Shown here in pieces: positions 41,986-53,528 of a DNA stretch of 64,000 nucleotides (position 1 is its first letter; each line of letters starts with the position of its first letter). The DNA comes from Spiroplasma clarkii (GTDB taxonomy: Bacteria; Bacillota_I; Bacilli_A; Mycoplasmatales; Mycoplasmataceae): contig NZ_CP024870.1 of the NCBI RefSeq assembly GCF_002795265.1, forward strand, positions 124,001 through 188,000, written 5' to 3'. The notes beneath the pieces were generated by a model. It ran no database searches, was not told where the DNA came from, and was given only the letters and a program-made list of their open reading frames with translations. Both the position numbers and the translations under genes were made by a program.

Positions 41986-44656
41986 CAAGAAATTGAAAAT
42001 ATATTTTGTACCGCATACTCATTGAGATAAAGAATGATACTTCACAAAAGAAGCATCATCAGTATTTTTAGTCGACAACATTGCCAAACTAAAAGAAATT
42101 GCTGATAACAGTGATTCATTTTCACATCATATTTATGATAGTCAGTTATCAATTGTTGATGACTATCTAGAGTTTTATCCTGAAGACTATAAACATATTA
42201 AGAGATTAATTACTGAAAAGAAACTAATTGTCGGACCATGATATTCACAACCTGATATGTTTTCAACATCAGGAGAGTCATTAATCCGGAACCTAAGTTA
42301 TGGAAAACATTTTGCCAAAGAATTAGGTTTTACAGCAAAACAAGCTTACACCCCAGACTCATTTGGTTTTAATTCTAATTTACCCCAAATTTTAAAACAC
42401 AATGACTGTGATGCCATCATTCAGTGAAGAGGTGTTGATGACAGCCACATTGGTGCTGATGTTTTTAATAAATGAACAGGAATTGATGGATCACAAGTTT
42501 ATCTTTATAACTTATTTAAATATGGTTATGGTTTAACTTACTGAGCTTTTAATTCTGTTTATAAAAATTGAGATGCTTCAAACATGCGTGAACTTGCCAA
42601 AGAATATTTAGCAAAATTTAAAGATGGTTCACGTGATGATTTAATTAATTTGAAAAAAAGAAACAAGTCAAACATGTTATGTTTCCCATTTGGTTCAGAC
42701 CAAAGTCCAGTCATTGAATGGCTACCAATTTTTATAAAATATTTAAATGAACTTGATGATGAAAATGAATGGATCTTAAGTTATTATGATAATTTTATTG
42801 CTGACTTAATAAAAAATTATGATGCAGAAATTAATGAAATTCAAGGTGAATTAAAATATGGTAAATATTCAAGAACTCACCGAACAATTGGTTCATCAAG
42901 ATATGATATAAAAAGTTTAAACAAACATGCTGAAAATCTTTTATATAATGTTGCTGAACCTTTAGGAATTTTATACCACCAGTTTACAGGCAAATACCCA
43001 ACAAAAATTTATCAAAAAGCATTGAGATTACTGCTAGAATCACATGCCCATGACAGCCTTGGAGGTAGTTGTACCGATGAGGCTAATGGAGAAGTTTTAA
43101 ATAGAATTAAAAAAGCAATCTTCATGTTAGAATCTCAAAACACTTTAATTAAAAAGAGAATTGTAGAATACCTTAATTTAGAAAAAAATGATCTATTAAT
43201 TTTTAACTTGTTACCTTATGAGAGAAATGTTTCAACAAAAATAAAAGTTGTTACAAAGTCAAAAGTTTTTAAAATAATGTCTGGAGCTAAAGAACTTGAT
43301 TATGCTTTAGTCGACAGTGATTATTTTGACAGAAGTAATTTTATCATCTCAACTGATTCTCAAATTAAAAATGATGCATCAGAAAAAGGATTTTATGTTC
43401 ACAATGTAAATCTAAACTCAGTGATAATTCCTGGAGTTAGCTATAAAATTTTACAAGTAGTTGAAGATGAAGAAAAACCATTTAAAAATATTTTAAGAAA
43501 AAAACATGTTACAAATTCAATTAGTAATAGTTTTTATGATGTAAAGTTTATCAATAATGTTTTTGAAATTACTGATAAAAGTAAAAATAAAAAATATGAT
43601 TTGTATTTAGAAGCAACTCAAGATGCTGGTGACACTTATGACTTTTCACCAAAAATTGGTGCTCAAGAAATTATGGCACCCAAGTCAGCAAAATGTCTTA
43701 CTGAAAGTGATACTCAAGTTTCAAAACTTGTAACTTCATTACAATATAGCGTTAATGAAGATTTAAATTCAAAAGTAAAAATCACTCAAGCAGTTAAAGT
43801 GACAATCGCAATAATTAATGAAACTATTAATTTTAAAATTAATATGAAAAATGAAGCCAAAGACATTCGTTGAAGATTTGTTTTAAATACAAATCAAAGC
43901 AATAAAACTTCATTTGCAGATCAAGCTTTGTCACTGATTGAAAGACCAGTTTTTGAAACTGAAAAAATGCAAATTTGAGAAGCAGAGAAATGAAAAGACA
44001 TGCCAGTTGCAATTGAAAACTTTTCAAAATTTGTTTATGTAAAAACTGATAACAACAAAATTATTGGAGTTAAAAGTAATGACTTAAATGAATATGAATT
44101 AATTGGTGAGAAATTTGATAAACTTGCTCTAACATTGTTTAGGGGGGTATCATTAATTGGGCGCAGAGATCTCTTGTTTAGACCTGGTCGAGCTAGTGGG
44201 ATTAATGATTACCCACATGCAACACCAGAAAGTAATTTAAATAAAGAACTAAAATTTGAATTTGATTTATTGTTAAATAAAGATTTTGATGCTAACCAAA
44301 TTTATGATTCACTATCATATGCAGATTTTTATCAAAATCAAAATATTTCAGATTACTTATGAATTGGACAAACTTTTTGAAGAGCAAAAGTTGCTTGCAA
44401 AAATAACCAACCAGCACCACTAAATATCTTTAAAAATGTTCCAACTGGAGTTGTTGTTTCTGCATTGAAACTTTCATATGATGAAAAACACATAATTTGC
44501 AGGATTGCAAATTTAAGTGAAAATGATTTTAACTTAAAAAATCATCTAAATGATTATGAGTTATTTGAAACTAATGCTCTTGAAAAAGAACAAAGTCAAG
44601 TAACTGAGATCTTAAAGAAAAATGAAATTAAAACACTAATAGTTAAATTAAAATAG
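41978..44656 (+). CDS. Alpha-mannosidase, GH38 (MngB-like), copy 1
   Basis: An 892-residue cytosolic glycosidase. HTHWDKEWY (residues about 13-21) supplies zinc-binding His and Asp, PDSFGFN the catalytic nucleophile Asp, and ESHAHDSLGG the last zinc His. GPWYSQPD and DAGDTYDFSP also match E. coli MngB. MngB hydrolyses 6-phospho-mannosylglycerate, but linkage to an ABC importer suggests unphosphorylated manno-oligosaccharides here. The start overlaps the ATPase gene, so importer and hydrolase are translated together. Confidence 0.92.
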
Positions 44657-44680
44657 ACCTTCAGGGGTCTATTTTTTTTA
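44651..44680 (+). terminator. Terminator of importer-mannosidase operon
   Basis: AAATAGACC / GGTCTATTT with loop TTCAGG and a T run; the stem overlaps the mannosidase stop codon. Confidence 0.85.
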
Positions 44681-44690
44681 CAACACCAAA

Positions 44691-44765
44691 TGTGGGAATA
44701 TCATTCTCCAAAAATTTTTGACTTTACGGTAAAAAATTATAAAATTTTATTGAGGGTAAAACCCC
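44691..44765 (+). promoter_or_regulatory. Operator site 4, promoter and 5' hairpin
   Basis: Imperfect palindrome GTGGGAAT-ATC-ATTCTCCA centred at 44701. Promoter TTGACT (44718-44723), 16-nt spacer, TAAAAT (44740-44745); centre to -10 is 39 bp. At the predicted transcript start lies GGG-TAAAA-CCC (44754-44764). This has the best -35 of the group. Confidence 0.65.
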
Positions 44766-45182
44766 AAAAATAGAAAATAAATGAAATTGTTAAATTACTA
44801 GTTAGATAATTTAACATATTGAATTATAGATCTTTTCAATTATTATAGTCAAAGTTGTTTACTAAACAATGCAAAAGTTACTGCTAATTCAAATTGAGTT
44901 GAGTTGGTTAAAAATGTTACAAAGCTAATAATTTATTGAATATTTTAAATATATAAGTGGTGACTTGTAAAATTGAGCAACCTTTAATGAAGGGGATTTG
45001 CAAGAGATCTATTAGAAAGTTAGAAAAATAAGTTTTATCAAAATTGAAGAGTGATTAAAGAATTATCTTTGAACTATGCAGCATGTTACATAAGATAGTC
45101 TTTAACAAAGAACTACAATCTTTAAAAATATTAAATATTGTAAAACATAGTATAAAGAAAGCAAAAAGAGAGGGATAAAATT
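44752..45182 (+). other. Long untranslated leader (about 430 nt)
   Basis: Between the predicted transcription start and the lipoprotein ATG at 45183 there is no ORF with a convincing RBS. A 9-bp hairpin GTTAAATTA / TAATTTAAC occurs near 44790-44815 and short repeats follow, but far less structure than in the 20.4-21.5 kb RNA. It could hold a regulatory leader or a decayed gene. Confidence 0.4.
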
Positions 45183-46406
45183 ATGAAAAGACTATTAGGA
45201 TTATTAGCAGCAACAGGATTAGTTGCAAGTACAAGCATAACGGTTGTTGCATGTAGTGACAATGATGAGGTGGTAATATTTGATTCCATTGAATTATCAA
45301 ATGAAAAATTATCAACAGATGTTAAAAATATTACAATTGCTGAATTTATTGAAGGGAAGGACAGTTTAATATTTGAATCAAATGCAGCAACAGGAAAGTC
45401 AATTATTACTACCAGTCAACTTACTAAATTCAATGCTAGCACTTTAAAAACAGATGTTAAAATTGGTTTAAAAGAAATTACAACAGCACTTGCACAAGAC
45501 ATAAATGAGGAAATAACTATAAAATATGAAAATACAGTTTTAGGAAAAATTGTAGTTAAAATTAAATCGGGAACAACAAATCTTGAAGCACCACAAGTTC
45601 CAACAATTAATTTGGTTGGTGCTGAGAATGTTTCAATTGATCTTATTAATGAGAATAAAGTTAAAGCTGTAACGATTTCAAATCACACTGAATTAGGAAA
45701 AATCTTAGTTACTTCTAATAACACAGATGTAGCTTCAGTATCTGAATCTGCAGGAACAATTACACTAACTGGAGTTGGTGTTGGAAGTGCTAAAATTACA
45801 GTTTCATCATCAGTGGATGGAGTGTTGGATGTGTTTTTCAATGTTCAAATTTTGGATAGCACTCAAATACCAATACCTGAAATCATTCTAGATGGAGCTG
45901 AAGATGTAAAAATTAATTTGAGTAGTGAAGACAAAACTAAAACTGTAGTAATTTCAAATTACACTGAATTAGGTGAAATCTTAGTTACTTCTAATAACAC
46001 AGACATAGCTACAGTTAGCGAATTTGCAGGAACAATTACACTAACTGGAGTTGGTGTTGGAATCACAGAAATTATAGTTTCATCTTCAATTGGAGAAATA
46101 CAAAATAAGTAATTTTCAATTGAAGTTTTTGAAAATACTACACCCAAAATTATTTTGGCAGGCGCTGAAAATATTGAAATAGTTTCATCAAGTGAAGACA
46201 AAACTGCTATTGTTACAATTTTGAATTATGAAAATTTAGGAGAGATCAGCGTTGGATCTTTATCAATGTTCATAGCAAGTGCTGAGTATGATGACAATGG
46301 TGTAATCACTATTACAGCAGGGTTTTCTACTGGAGATGCAGAAATTGTTGTTCAATCATCACTTGATGAAGTTGAAAATGTATCATTTAATGTAAAAGTA
46401 ATTTAA
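45183..46406 (+). pseudogene. Surface lipoprotein with Ig-like repeats, in-frame stop
   Basis: Lipoprotein signal MKKLLGLLAATGLVASTSITVVAC, an N-terminal domain, then three bacterial Ig-like (BIG2-type) repeats of about 92 residues, each with ...GAE.V.I...EDKTK.V.ISN, then VTSNNTD.A.VSE.AGTITLTGVGVG. The first two repeats are nearly identical in DNA (about 45691-45785 and 45966-46062). A TAA at 46110-46112 interrupts the third unit in frame; the coding continues in the same phase to TAA 46404-46406 (407 residues in all). Either a truncated 309-residue protein is made or the gene is a recent pseudogene. RBS GAGGGA is good. Confidence 0.75.
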
Positions 46407-46450
46407 AACAATAATTTAAGAACCAAAATTAATGAGAGAAGGTTAAAAAT

Positions 46451-47907
46451 ATGAAAAAACTATTAACTTTATTAGCCGCAGTTGGGTTAACAACAGCAAC
46501 CTCAAATGGTGTTATTGCATGTAAAGGATCAATTTTAAAAAATCTCGAAGTTGATTCAGATCTTGCAATTGCAGTTAGAAACTATTTAATTAGTGACAAT
46601 GTCTTAGGGCACACTGATGTGTTGCTGGCTGAAAAGAATTCAGAACAAATTAAATTGCTATCTGAAAAAATTATTGACCTTTTAAAAGCAAAAGAAAATT
46701 TAAAGTTAGATTTTGAAGGAGAAAGTGTTGAAATAAAAGTAGCTTCATTTGTATTGGTTGATGGTCAAATCATTGTGGAAGTTAATAAAGAAAACACTAA
46801 AAAAACAATTGGTTTTAGTCTTGAAAATATTCCAGCACTTAACTTTGTTGAAGTAAACAAATTAAATGGAAGTGAAATGATTAGAACCAATACTGAAATT
46901 AGTGCCAAAAAATTTAGTATTAAAAAAGAATTAAACTTAAATTCCAATTATGAATCAGAAATATTCTTTGAATCAAATGCAATGATTAGTGGTTCAGGTA
47001 AGGGGGTTCAAAAGGTTTCAGGTAAAGTAACAGTTGGAGCCGAATTTATCAGCAGTAGTGCTGAGTTTGATTTAGAAATAAACCTTATAAATTCAATAGA
47101 CACTTTAGCTGCATTAGTAAAATCTGCTTGAAGTTCAAATACCTATGCAAATGGACTTACAACTTATGATTGAGCAGTTTACGGTTTAATGCCAAGTTCA
47201 TTGCATGATGCAATTGCTTTGCATACAGGTGATTCATTAACTGGGAAGTACTTATTTAAAAGTGGAAGCGGTTTTGCTTTATATGATGCAAAAACTGAAC
47301 AACAAGTTACTAACTTTAAAGAAGATGATTACCAATGATTGGTAAATAATTCTGGTAGACTTTATGAATTTGATAATACTAAATATGCAATAGATAAATT
47401 TAAAAGTAATAATGGAATGAGTTTCATATATGGAGGAATACTTGCTATTCAACTTGCTGAAGGTGGAATAGAAGCTTTAATGAAAAGAGCAGATAATGCT
47501 CAAACAATTGAAGAAGCAAAAGACATTGGTATTGTCGGAGATGCTTTCAATTGAGAAAGAAGACTAAGCGCAGCTCATTGTTTTGCAGATTACTTCAACA
47601 AATATGTTCATCAAGGAGAAAAAACAAATCCACTTGATGACACCACAACAATTTATGTTAAAAATAAAGAATTTAGTGTAACACAAGGAAGTAAGACAAG
47701 CACTTACACAATAATTGCAGTTGACCCAAAAATTAATGACCCAGAAACAATTGGTTATTATGGCTATAAAGATCAAGGTTTGATCTTTACAGTAATAATG
47801 CAACCAATGAAGTGCAATACATGGAAATGTCCATGGATCAATTCTTTGAATTTAATAAACTACATGCAGACACTCCTGCAATGGTTTTAAGTGATTACAC
47901 AAACTAA
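46451..47907 (+). pseudogene. Lipoprotein, paralogue of 50405-52129, 3' frameshift
   Basis: Signal MKKLLTLLAAVGLTTATSNGVIAC is followed by a protein clearly related to that at 50405 (shared GLVGDAFNW-type, HFADYFNKYVHQG and YYGYKDQG segments). At AGTAATAATG (47791-47800) the frame is lost; one added A restores NNATNEVQYMEMSMDQFF and the ending DTPAMVLSDYTN, with TAA at 47905-47907. The uncorrected frame ends at 47890, so only the last 35-40 residues are altered. Function unknown; a surface protein placed beside an endoglycosidase. Confidence 0.75.
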
Positions 47908-47917
47908 ATAAAATAGA

Positions 47918-47963
47918 TACACAATATAAAAGTCTAGAATTTGACATAGGTATTGTGTTTTTT
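47918..47963 (+). terminator. Terminator after lipoprotein gene
   Basis: ACACAATA / TATTGTGT with a 24-nt loop, followed by a run of T. Confidence 0.7.
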
Positions 47964-48015
47964 ATTAAACTAGGGCACTGTGGGGTTTTTATTGAAAATT
48001 ATATAAAATTTTCCA

Positions 48016-48090
48016 TTTTTGGAATATGGTTCCAAAAAATCTATTGCCTTAATTTTTCAAAATTTTAAAATAATAATGCGGAGAAATCCG
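48016..48090 (+). promoter_or_regulatory. Operator site 5, promoter and 5' hairpin
   Basis: Palindrome TTTTGGAA-TATGG-TTCCAAAA, centred at 48027. Promoter TTGCCT (48044-48049), 16-nt spacer, TAAAAT (48066-48071); centre to -10 is 39 bp. At the predicted 5' end is CGGA-GAAA-TCCG (48079-48090), a GNRA-capped hairpin, followed by AGAAAGA as RBS. Confidence 0.7.
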
Positions 48091-48106
48091 ATAGAAAGAT
48101 AATTAA

Positions 48107-50386
48107 ATGAAAAAATTAAACAGTTATTTAAAAATTTTAGCAAGTGTTGGTTTGGTTGCAACTTCAACTATTTCAGTAGTTTCATGTACAGCAAAAGCAA
48201 AAACTGATGGTAATGTAAAAACTTGAAAAGGTGCAAAAGCAGCTGAAAATAGTGGAAGTCAACTAACTTATACAAGTGAATTTAGCACAGGATATAAAAC
48301 TAAGGCTGATATTACAAGACAGTCAAATAGTGGAACACCATTTGGTAAATATTGAATGCCAAACGGTCAAAGCGAAAGTGATTTTGGATATACTGATAAT
48401 GATGACCTTATTAACAGTTTTTTAGATTATGATCCAAATACTGATAAAGATGCAAAATACAATCGTGCATCAATTAAGTTACAAGAAAGAAAACTAACTG
48501 AAGGATCTAACTCTGTCCAAGACAAAACTGGTAATGTTCAACATAATGCAATGGGTGTTGTAAATAAAAATACTTCAGGAACTCCTGCCCAAGGTAGTTT
48601 CCAGTTTGATAATTACAACTTTACAAATTGACAATATGTTGACCAGTATACAGCTTGAGCTGGAGCAATCAATGAAGGTATCATAGTTTTACCAACTGCA
48701 GATATTATTGATGCTGCACATAAAAATGGTACAGAAATTATGGGTATCATTTACTTTGATGGTTACTTTGGTTTAACAGAGCAAACATTAGCAAGATTCT
48801 TTGAAAAATATGGTGCTGGAAACTACAAAATTGTAGACAGACTAATTGAGGTTGCTGAATATTTTGGATTTGATGGATGACTTTGAAATAATGAAGCAAA
48901 TGCAACCTCTGTAATTGTTAATGAAGCAGAAGTTACAGAAGTAATGAAACAATATGTGAAAAAGGTTAAAGAAAAAAATTCTAACCTAAAAATCACAATG
49001 TACACTGACCATGGAGGCCTAGCTGATAACAACAGTAAAACAAATTTAGCAAAGGGTTACTTGGATGGTGGAGCAAATAACTACATTAGTGACTTTAATC
49101 CTTCAATTGCAGCAGACACAGATGCATATATCAAAGCAAATGATCTAGAAAAATATCGTTGAAAAAACCACAATATGATTAACATTAACAAAGCTAAATC
49201 AGAAGTGGAAAGTGGAGATATTAACTTTGATAGATTAATAAAAGTTGAAAATGGTGATGATTTAGACTTTGCCACTGGTTTAGCCACATTTGCACTAGCA
49301 GACACTTACAAAGACTTTACAAGTGCTGTTGGTGGAGTTGGTATTAACAAAGCACTTAATGTTGCTCAAAAATTCAGAGAATTGGATAGAAAAATGTTTA
49401 GTGGAACCACTGGTGATCCATCAAAACTAGGGCAATCAGGTGCCGGTTCAGGAATTGGATCTGTTATAAATGAAAGAACAGTTTTAACCAATCCAGAATT
49501 TGTCACAAATTTCTCAACAGGTCAAGGAATAAAATACTTCCAAGAAGGTAAAATGATTGAAAATTCAATTTGAAATCATCGTGGAGTTATGGACATCATG
49601 CCAACCTACCAATGAATTATTGAAAATGGTGGAGGTAATAATTTTGATGCGGACTTCACATATTCAAAAGCCTTTAGTAAAGGAAATGCCTTGAGATTTG
49701 CTTCAAGCAATTATAGTACTGAAAATGGTGAATATGAAGGTGGAACCTTAAAAGAAAATGGAACAACTAAGGTTAAATTATTTAGTGGTGACATTCCAAT
49801 TACAGATCAAGTAATGCAAATTAATTTATCAGCAGTTGCTGGTGCAAAAGACTTACTTGGAAGTTCAAATAATTCATTAGATGTTAAGTTTAATCTAGAA
49901 TTTACAGACAATACTTCAAAAGTGGTTGAGGCAGTAAATAATGGATTTATTAAAGGTTCAGAAAACTGATATGACTTAAGTGCAAACTTGAGTGAATTTA
50001 CAGGAAAAAACCTAAAATCAATTGGATTAATTTTTGAAGGTACCCAAGATCAGTCTGGTGTTTTCATTGATTTAGGTCAAATGAGTTTAGCAAAATCAGC
50101 AAAAACTGAAAACATTGAATTTGTTGATGACATTAATTTTGAATATGTAATTTCAGATTCAGAATTTGCAAATATTAGAATGTATTGAAATGAAGCTTCA
50201 ACAAAAGGTGACAGATATGAAATCTATCAAATTGTTGACGGCAAAGAAGTATTTTTAGGAACAACAAGAACAAATGCTTACTTCCTACAAGATGTAGATT
50301 TAAGTAAAAGTAAAAAATTTGCAATTAAAAATATTTCAAACTACAATTCAGAGAATTTTAAAACAACAATTAGAGAATTAAAATAA
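48107..50386 (+). CDS. Endo-beta-N-acetylglucosaminidase, GH85, lipoprotein
   Basis: A 759-residue surface enzyme that cleaves the chitobiose core of N-linked glycans. Signal MKKLNSYLKILASVGLVATSTISVVSC ends in a lipobox Cys. The GH85 barrel shows KYWMPNGQ, WQYVDQYTAWAG, GIIYFDGYFG and the catalytic segment GFDGWLWNNEAN, where the Asn and Glu two residues apart are the catalytic pair. YTDHGGL and a C-terminal beta-sandwich region follow. It is intact and preceded by operator site 5. A membrane-anchored GH85 next to importers and GH38 enzymes implies use of host glycoproteins. Confidence 0.88.
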
Positions 50387-50404
50387 AAGAAAGAAGGAAA
50401 CTTT

Positions 50405-52129
50405 ATGAAGAAACTTTTAACATTATTATCGATAGTGGGGATTACTTCAGCAACAACTAGTGGAGTGGTTGCTTGTAAACCAAAAACAGAAGATACAATT
50501 ACAGAATCTGAAAAAGCAACAGCTGCAAAACAGTATCTTATGACTGAAGAAGTTATTGGTCACAAAGACTTAATAATTTCTACAAATAATTCTGAAGAAC
50601 TTACTAAAATGGCAGAAAAAATAGTTGAAATATTTAAAACTAAAACAGATTTAAAATTTGACTTTGAAGGTGAAAGTGTTGAAATTGATAGTTCAACATT
50701 TGCAGTTAAAGGTTCAGGTATTACAGTAAGTGCCAAACAAGGTGATGTAACAGAAGTACTTGAATTTAAATGAGAAACAGCTACTGAAATTAATTTAGTT
50801 GTTGTTGAAAAATTACAAGGTAAAGAAATAATGAAATCAGCTGCAGAAATTACTGCAAAAGAATTTAGTATTAAAAAAGATTTAAATTTACAATCAAGTT
50901 ATGCATCAGATATTACCTTTAAATCAACAGCAATTGATGGAGCTAGCATAACTGTTCAAGAAGTTACAGGTGATGTTAAAGTGGGAGATGATTTCTTAAC
51001 TACAAGCACTGAATTTAGTTTAAAAATTAGTTTAGTTAATTCAGTAAATACTTTGAATGAATTAGCAAAATCTGCATGAAAATCAAACACATTTGTAAAT
51101 GGAATTCCAACATATGATGGTGGTGTTTATGGAATTATTCCAAGTTCATTACATGATGCAATTGCTTTACATACTGGTGATAATTTAACTGGTAAGTACA
51201 TTTTTATTAAAGAAATGACAGGAAGAGCTTTACAAAAAGCCGACATTAATCCAGATGATGGAACAATTAAAGAGGACTTTACTGATAAACTTGAAATTAC
51301 TAAATTTGGACTTTGAGATGCCAAGGAAAATAAAGAGATTGAGGTTTTTGATTTAGATGACTATCTTTTTGTGACTAAAACAACAGAAAGCATCATAAAT
51401 CAATACTGTTTATCTAGTGTTAATGCAAACACTGCAGGTAAAGATGAAGAACCAGAGATGGAGTGAATACCAAGTTGAGCTAGATATGCTGACGAATATG
51501 AAGATTTTTTAATCAATAATTTCCAAGCGCTATTCTATATAGGTGATACTTCAGTTGAGGCTTCAACTAAATTTACAAAAAAAATTGAAACAGCAATTAC
51601 TGAAATTAATACCAAAAATGGTATGTCATTCATCAAATACAATGACCCTGAACTTGGTTCTGGATTTGCATCTAAAGATTTAGCTGCAGGTGGAATTGAA
51701 AAAGTAATGAAAGATGCTGATGCAGCAACAACATTAGACCAAGCAAAAGAAATTGGTTTAGTTGGTGATGCATTTAACTGAGGAAGAAATATAAGTGCAG
51801 CACATAACTTTGCAGACTACTTTAACAAATATGTTCACCAAGGAGATAAAGAAAGTCCTGATGGTTCAACTTTAAAAGTTCAGAATAAAGAGTTTACTGT
51901 GACAAATGGATCAAAAACAAGCTCTTACACAATTCAAGGAATTGATCCAAAAATTCAAGATGATAAAGCAATTAGTTACTATGGTTACAAAGATCAAGGA
52001 ATTGTGTTTAAAATTGAAAATAACGCAACATCTGAGGTTACATTTGTAGAAATGACTATGGAACAATTCTTTAATTATAACGGAGAAAATGCAGATACAC
52101 CTGCAATGGTTTTAAGCGAATACAAATAG
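50405..52129 (+). CDS. Lipoprotein of unknown function (intact paralogue)
   Basis: A 574-residue lipoprotein with signal MKKLLTLLSIVGITSATTSGVVAC and an AGAAGGA RBS, 18 bp after the GH85 gene, so co-transcribed with it. It is a paralogue of the gene at 46451, sharing LHDAIALHTGD.LTGKY, AAHNFADYFNKYVHQGDK and the C-terminal TPAMVLS. It has an extra block of about 80 residues near 300-380. I do not recognise the fold. Because two copies flank the endoglycosidase, a role in glycoprotein or glycan binding is plausible but unproven. Confidence 0.8.
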
Positions 52130-52142
52130 TAAAAACTTTACA

Positions 52143-52172
52143 AATAAAAACACATTTTTATGTGTTTTTATT
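52143..52172 (+). terminator. Terminator of GH85-lipoprotein operon
   Basis: AATAAAAACACAT / ATGTGTTTTTATT, 13-bp stem with a TTTT loop; the stem's own T run acts as the tail. Confidence 0.85.
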
Positions 52173-52274
52173 CACCCTTTTAAAAAATTATGTACTTCCA
52201 CCTTTTTCCGGACAAAAAATTAAATTACATTTATATTGAATGTAAAATAATATTGTTAGGAAAGAGGTTTTTTT

Positions 52275-52571
52275 ATGGGACATTACTCAGCAAAGCAAAA
52301 AGAAAAAATAATTTTAAAATTTAGAGAGAGCAAGACAAAGGCCAAGAATTTTGTTAAAAGTTATGGCATCTCAGATCAAACACTTTTAAATTGGTGTAAA
52401 AAGTATGATCAATCTGGAATTGATGGTCTTGGGGCACCAAATTCAGCTGATAAAGAAGAACTAATAATTTTAAGAAATGAAGTTAAAGAACTGAAGAAGA
52501 AAAATGCCGAATTAGAAACTAGAAATGAAATGTGAAAAAGAATTGAGGCCCTGATAAGTAAAAAAAAGTAG
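52275..52571 (+). CDS. IS3-family OrfA
   Basis: A 98-residue helix-turn-helix protein (HYSAKQKEKIILKFRES, VKSYGISDQTLLNWCKKYDQSG) with a C-terminal leucine-zipper-like helix (LRNEVKELKKKNAELETRNEMW). GAAAGAGG provides the RBS. Its end contains eight A followed by G (52560-52568), a typical IS3 -1 frameshift site that would fuse OrfA to OrfB. Confidence 0.9.
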
Positions 52572-53419
52572 TTAAATGGGAGCTTAATATAATTAAATGC
52601 TTAGTTGTTGAGGAATTTATCTACAATGAATTCAAAATACCTAAAAATGGCTTATTAAAAATTGCTCAACTTCCAAAAAGTACATACTATGAATGAGTGA
52701 AGCAAGGGAAACCTAGGGTAAGATATTATGATCATGATTTTTATTTAAATATTGAGCAGAGCTTTATTGATTCAGGAAAAACCTATGGTTGTAAAAGAAT
52801 TGCAATAGATTTGCTCACTAAGGGGATAGCTAAGTCATCACATAAAAAAATATTGAGATACTTTAAAATGAGAAGCATCTCCACCAATAATCATGTGAAA
52901 TGAAAAAATAAGGTAGCAAAACCTGAAAAGGTTGGTAAATACCCAAACTTGTTAACTGATCCTGAAAATTTTGATAAGTATGGTGATGTTTTTTCAGTAG
53001 ACATAACAGAAAAGGAATTCAATGGTGAAAGATACTATACCTGTGGTTTTTATCATATTAAAATGAAAAAAATATTTGGTTTAGTAACAGAAAAAAATAA
53101 AGGGAATCAACTTGTAGAAAAATCATTTCTAAAAATGACTGATGAATTTGGTGTCTTCTTGCCAAACAGTGTAATACACTCAGATAATGGTTCTGAATTT
53201 AAAGCATATAATTATAAGTTGATGCTAATGTACTTTAATTTGATTCCAAGCATGTCAAGAATAGCCAAGTCTACAGATAATGGTTGGATTTAAGGGTTTT
53301 GATCAGTTTTTAAAAGAGAATGCTTAAAAGAAAATTACTGTTATAAAGGACTTGCTGAGTATCAGCTAAATGCAAGTTTATATCAAAAATTTTACAATTA
53401 TGTGAGAATAAAGTTGTAA
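52562..53419 (+). pseudogene. IS3-family OrfB transposase, nonsense at catalytic Glu
   Basis: Catalytic half of the transposase, entered by -1 frameshifting in the A8 run. DDE core: VFSVDITEKEF (first Asp) and VIHSDNGSEF (second Asp). After STDNGWI comes TAA (53291-53293), followed in frame by GFWSVFKRECL; related proteins have (I)EGFWS here, so the third acidic residue itself has mutated from GAA to TAA. The frame otherwise continues to 53419 with the usual length (about 286 codons). Confidence 0.85.
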
Positions 53420-53528
53420 AATATGTGTGTCCGGAAAAAGGTTACCTGTCACTTTTAAAAAATTAATCATTTTTCTTTGATAAAATTAATTTTAATTGAA
53501 AAGTATATATAATAAATAGTGAAAGGTA

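Larger units (their letters stand above)
52200..53442 (+). mobile_element. IS3-family insertion sequence, inactive
   Basis: 1243-bp element bounded by inverted repeats ACCTTTTTCCGGACA (52200-52214 and, inverted, 53428-53442). It holds an OrfA/OrfB pair with a -1 slippery site. I could not find a clear target duplication (flanks TTCC and TACC), which suggests flank decay or a different exact boundary. The transposase has a stop at the catalytic Glu, so it cannot move on its own. Confidence 0.88.

Noticed and set aside
52190-53450. Target-site duplication of the IS3 element
   Set aside because: The three or four bases outside the inverted repeats (TTCC and TACC) are similar but not identical, so no duplication is claimed.
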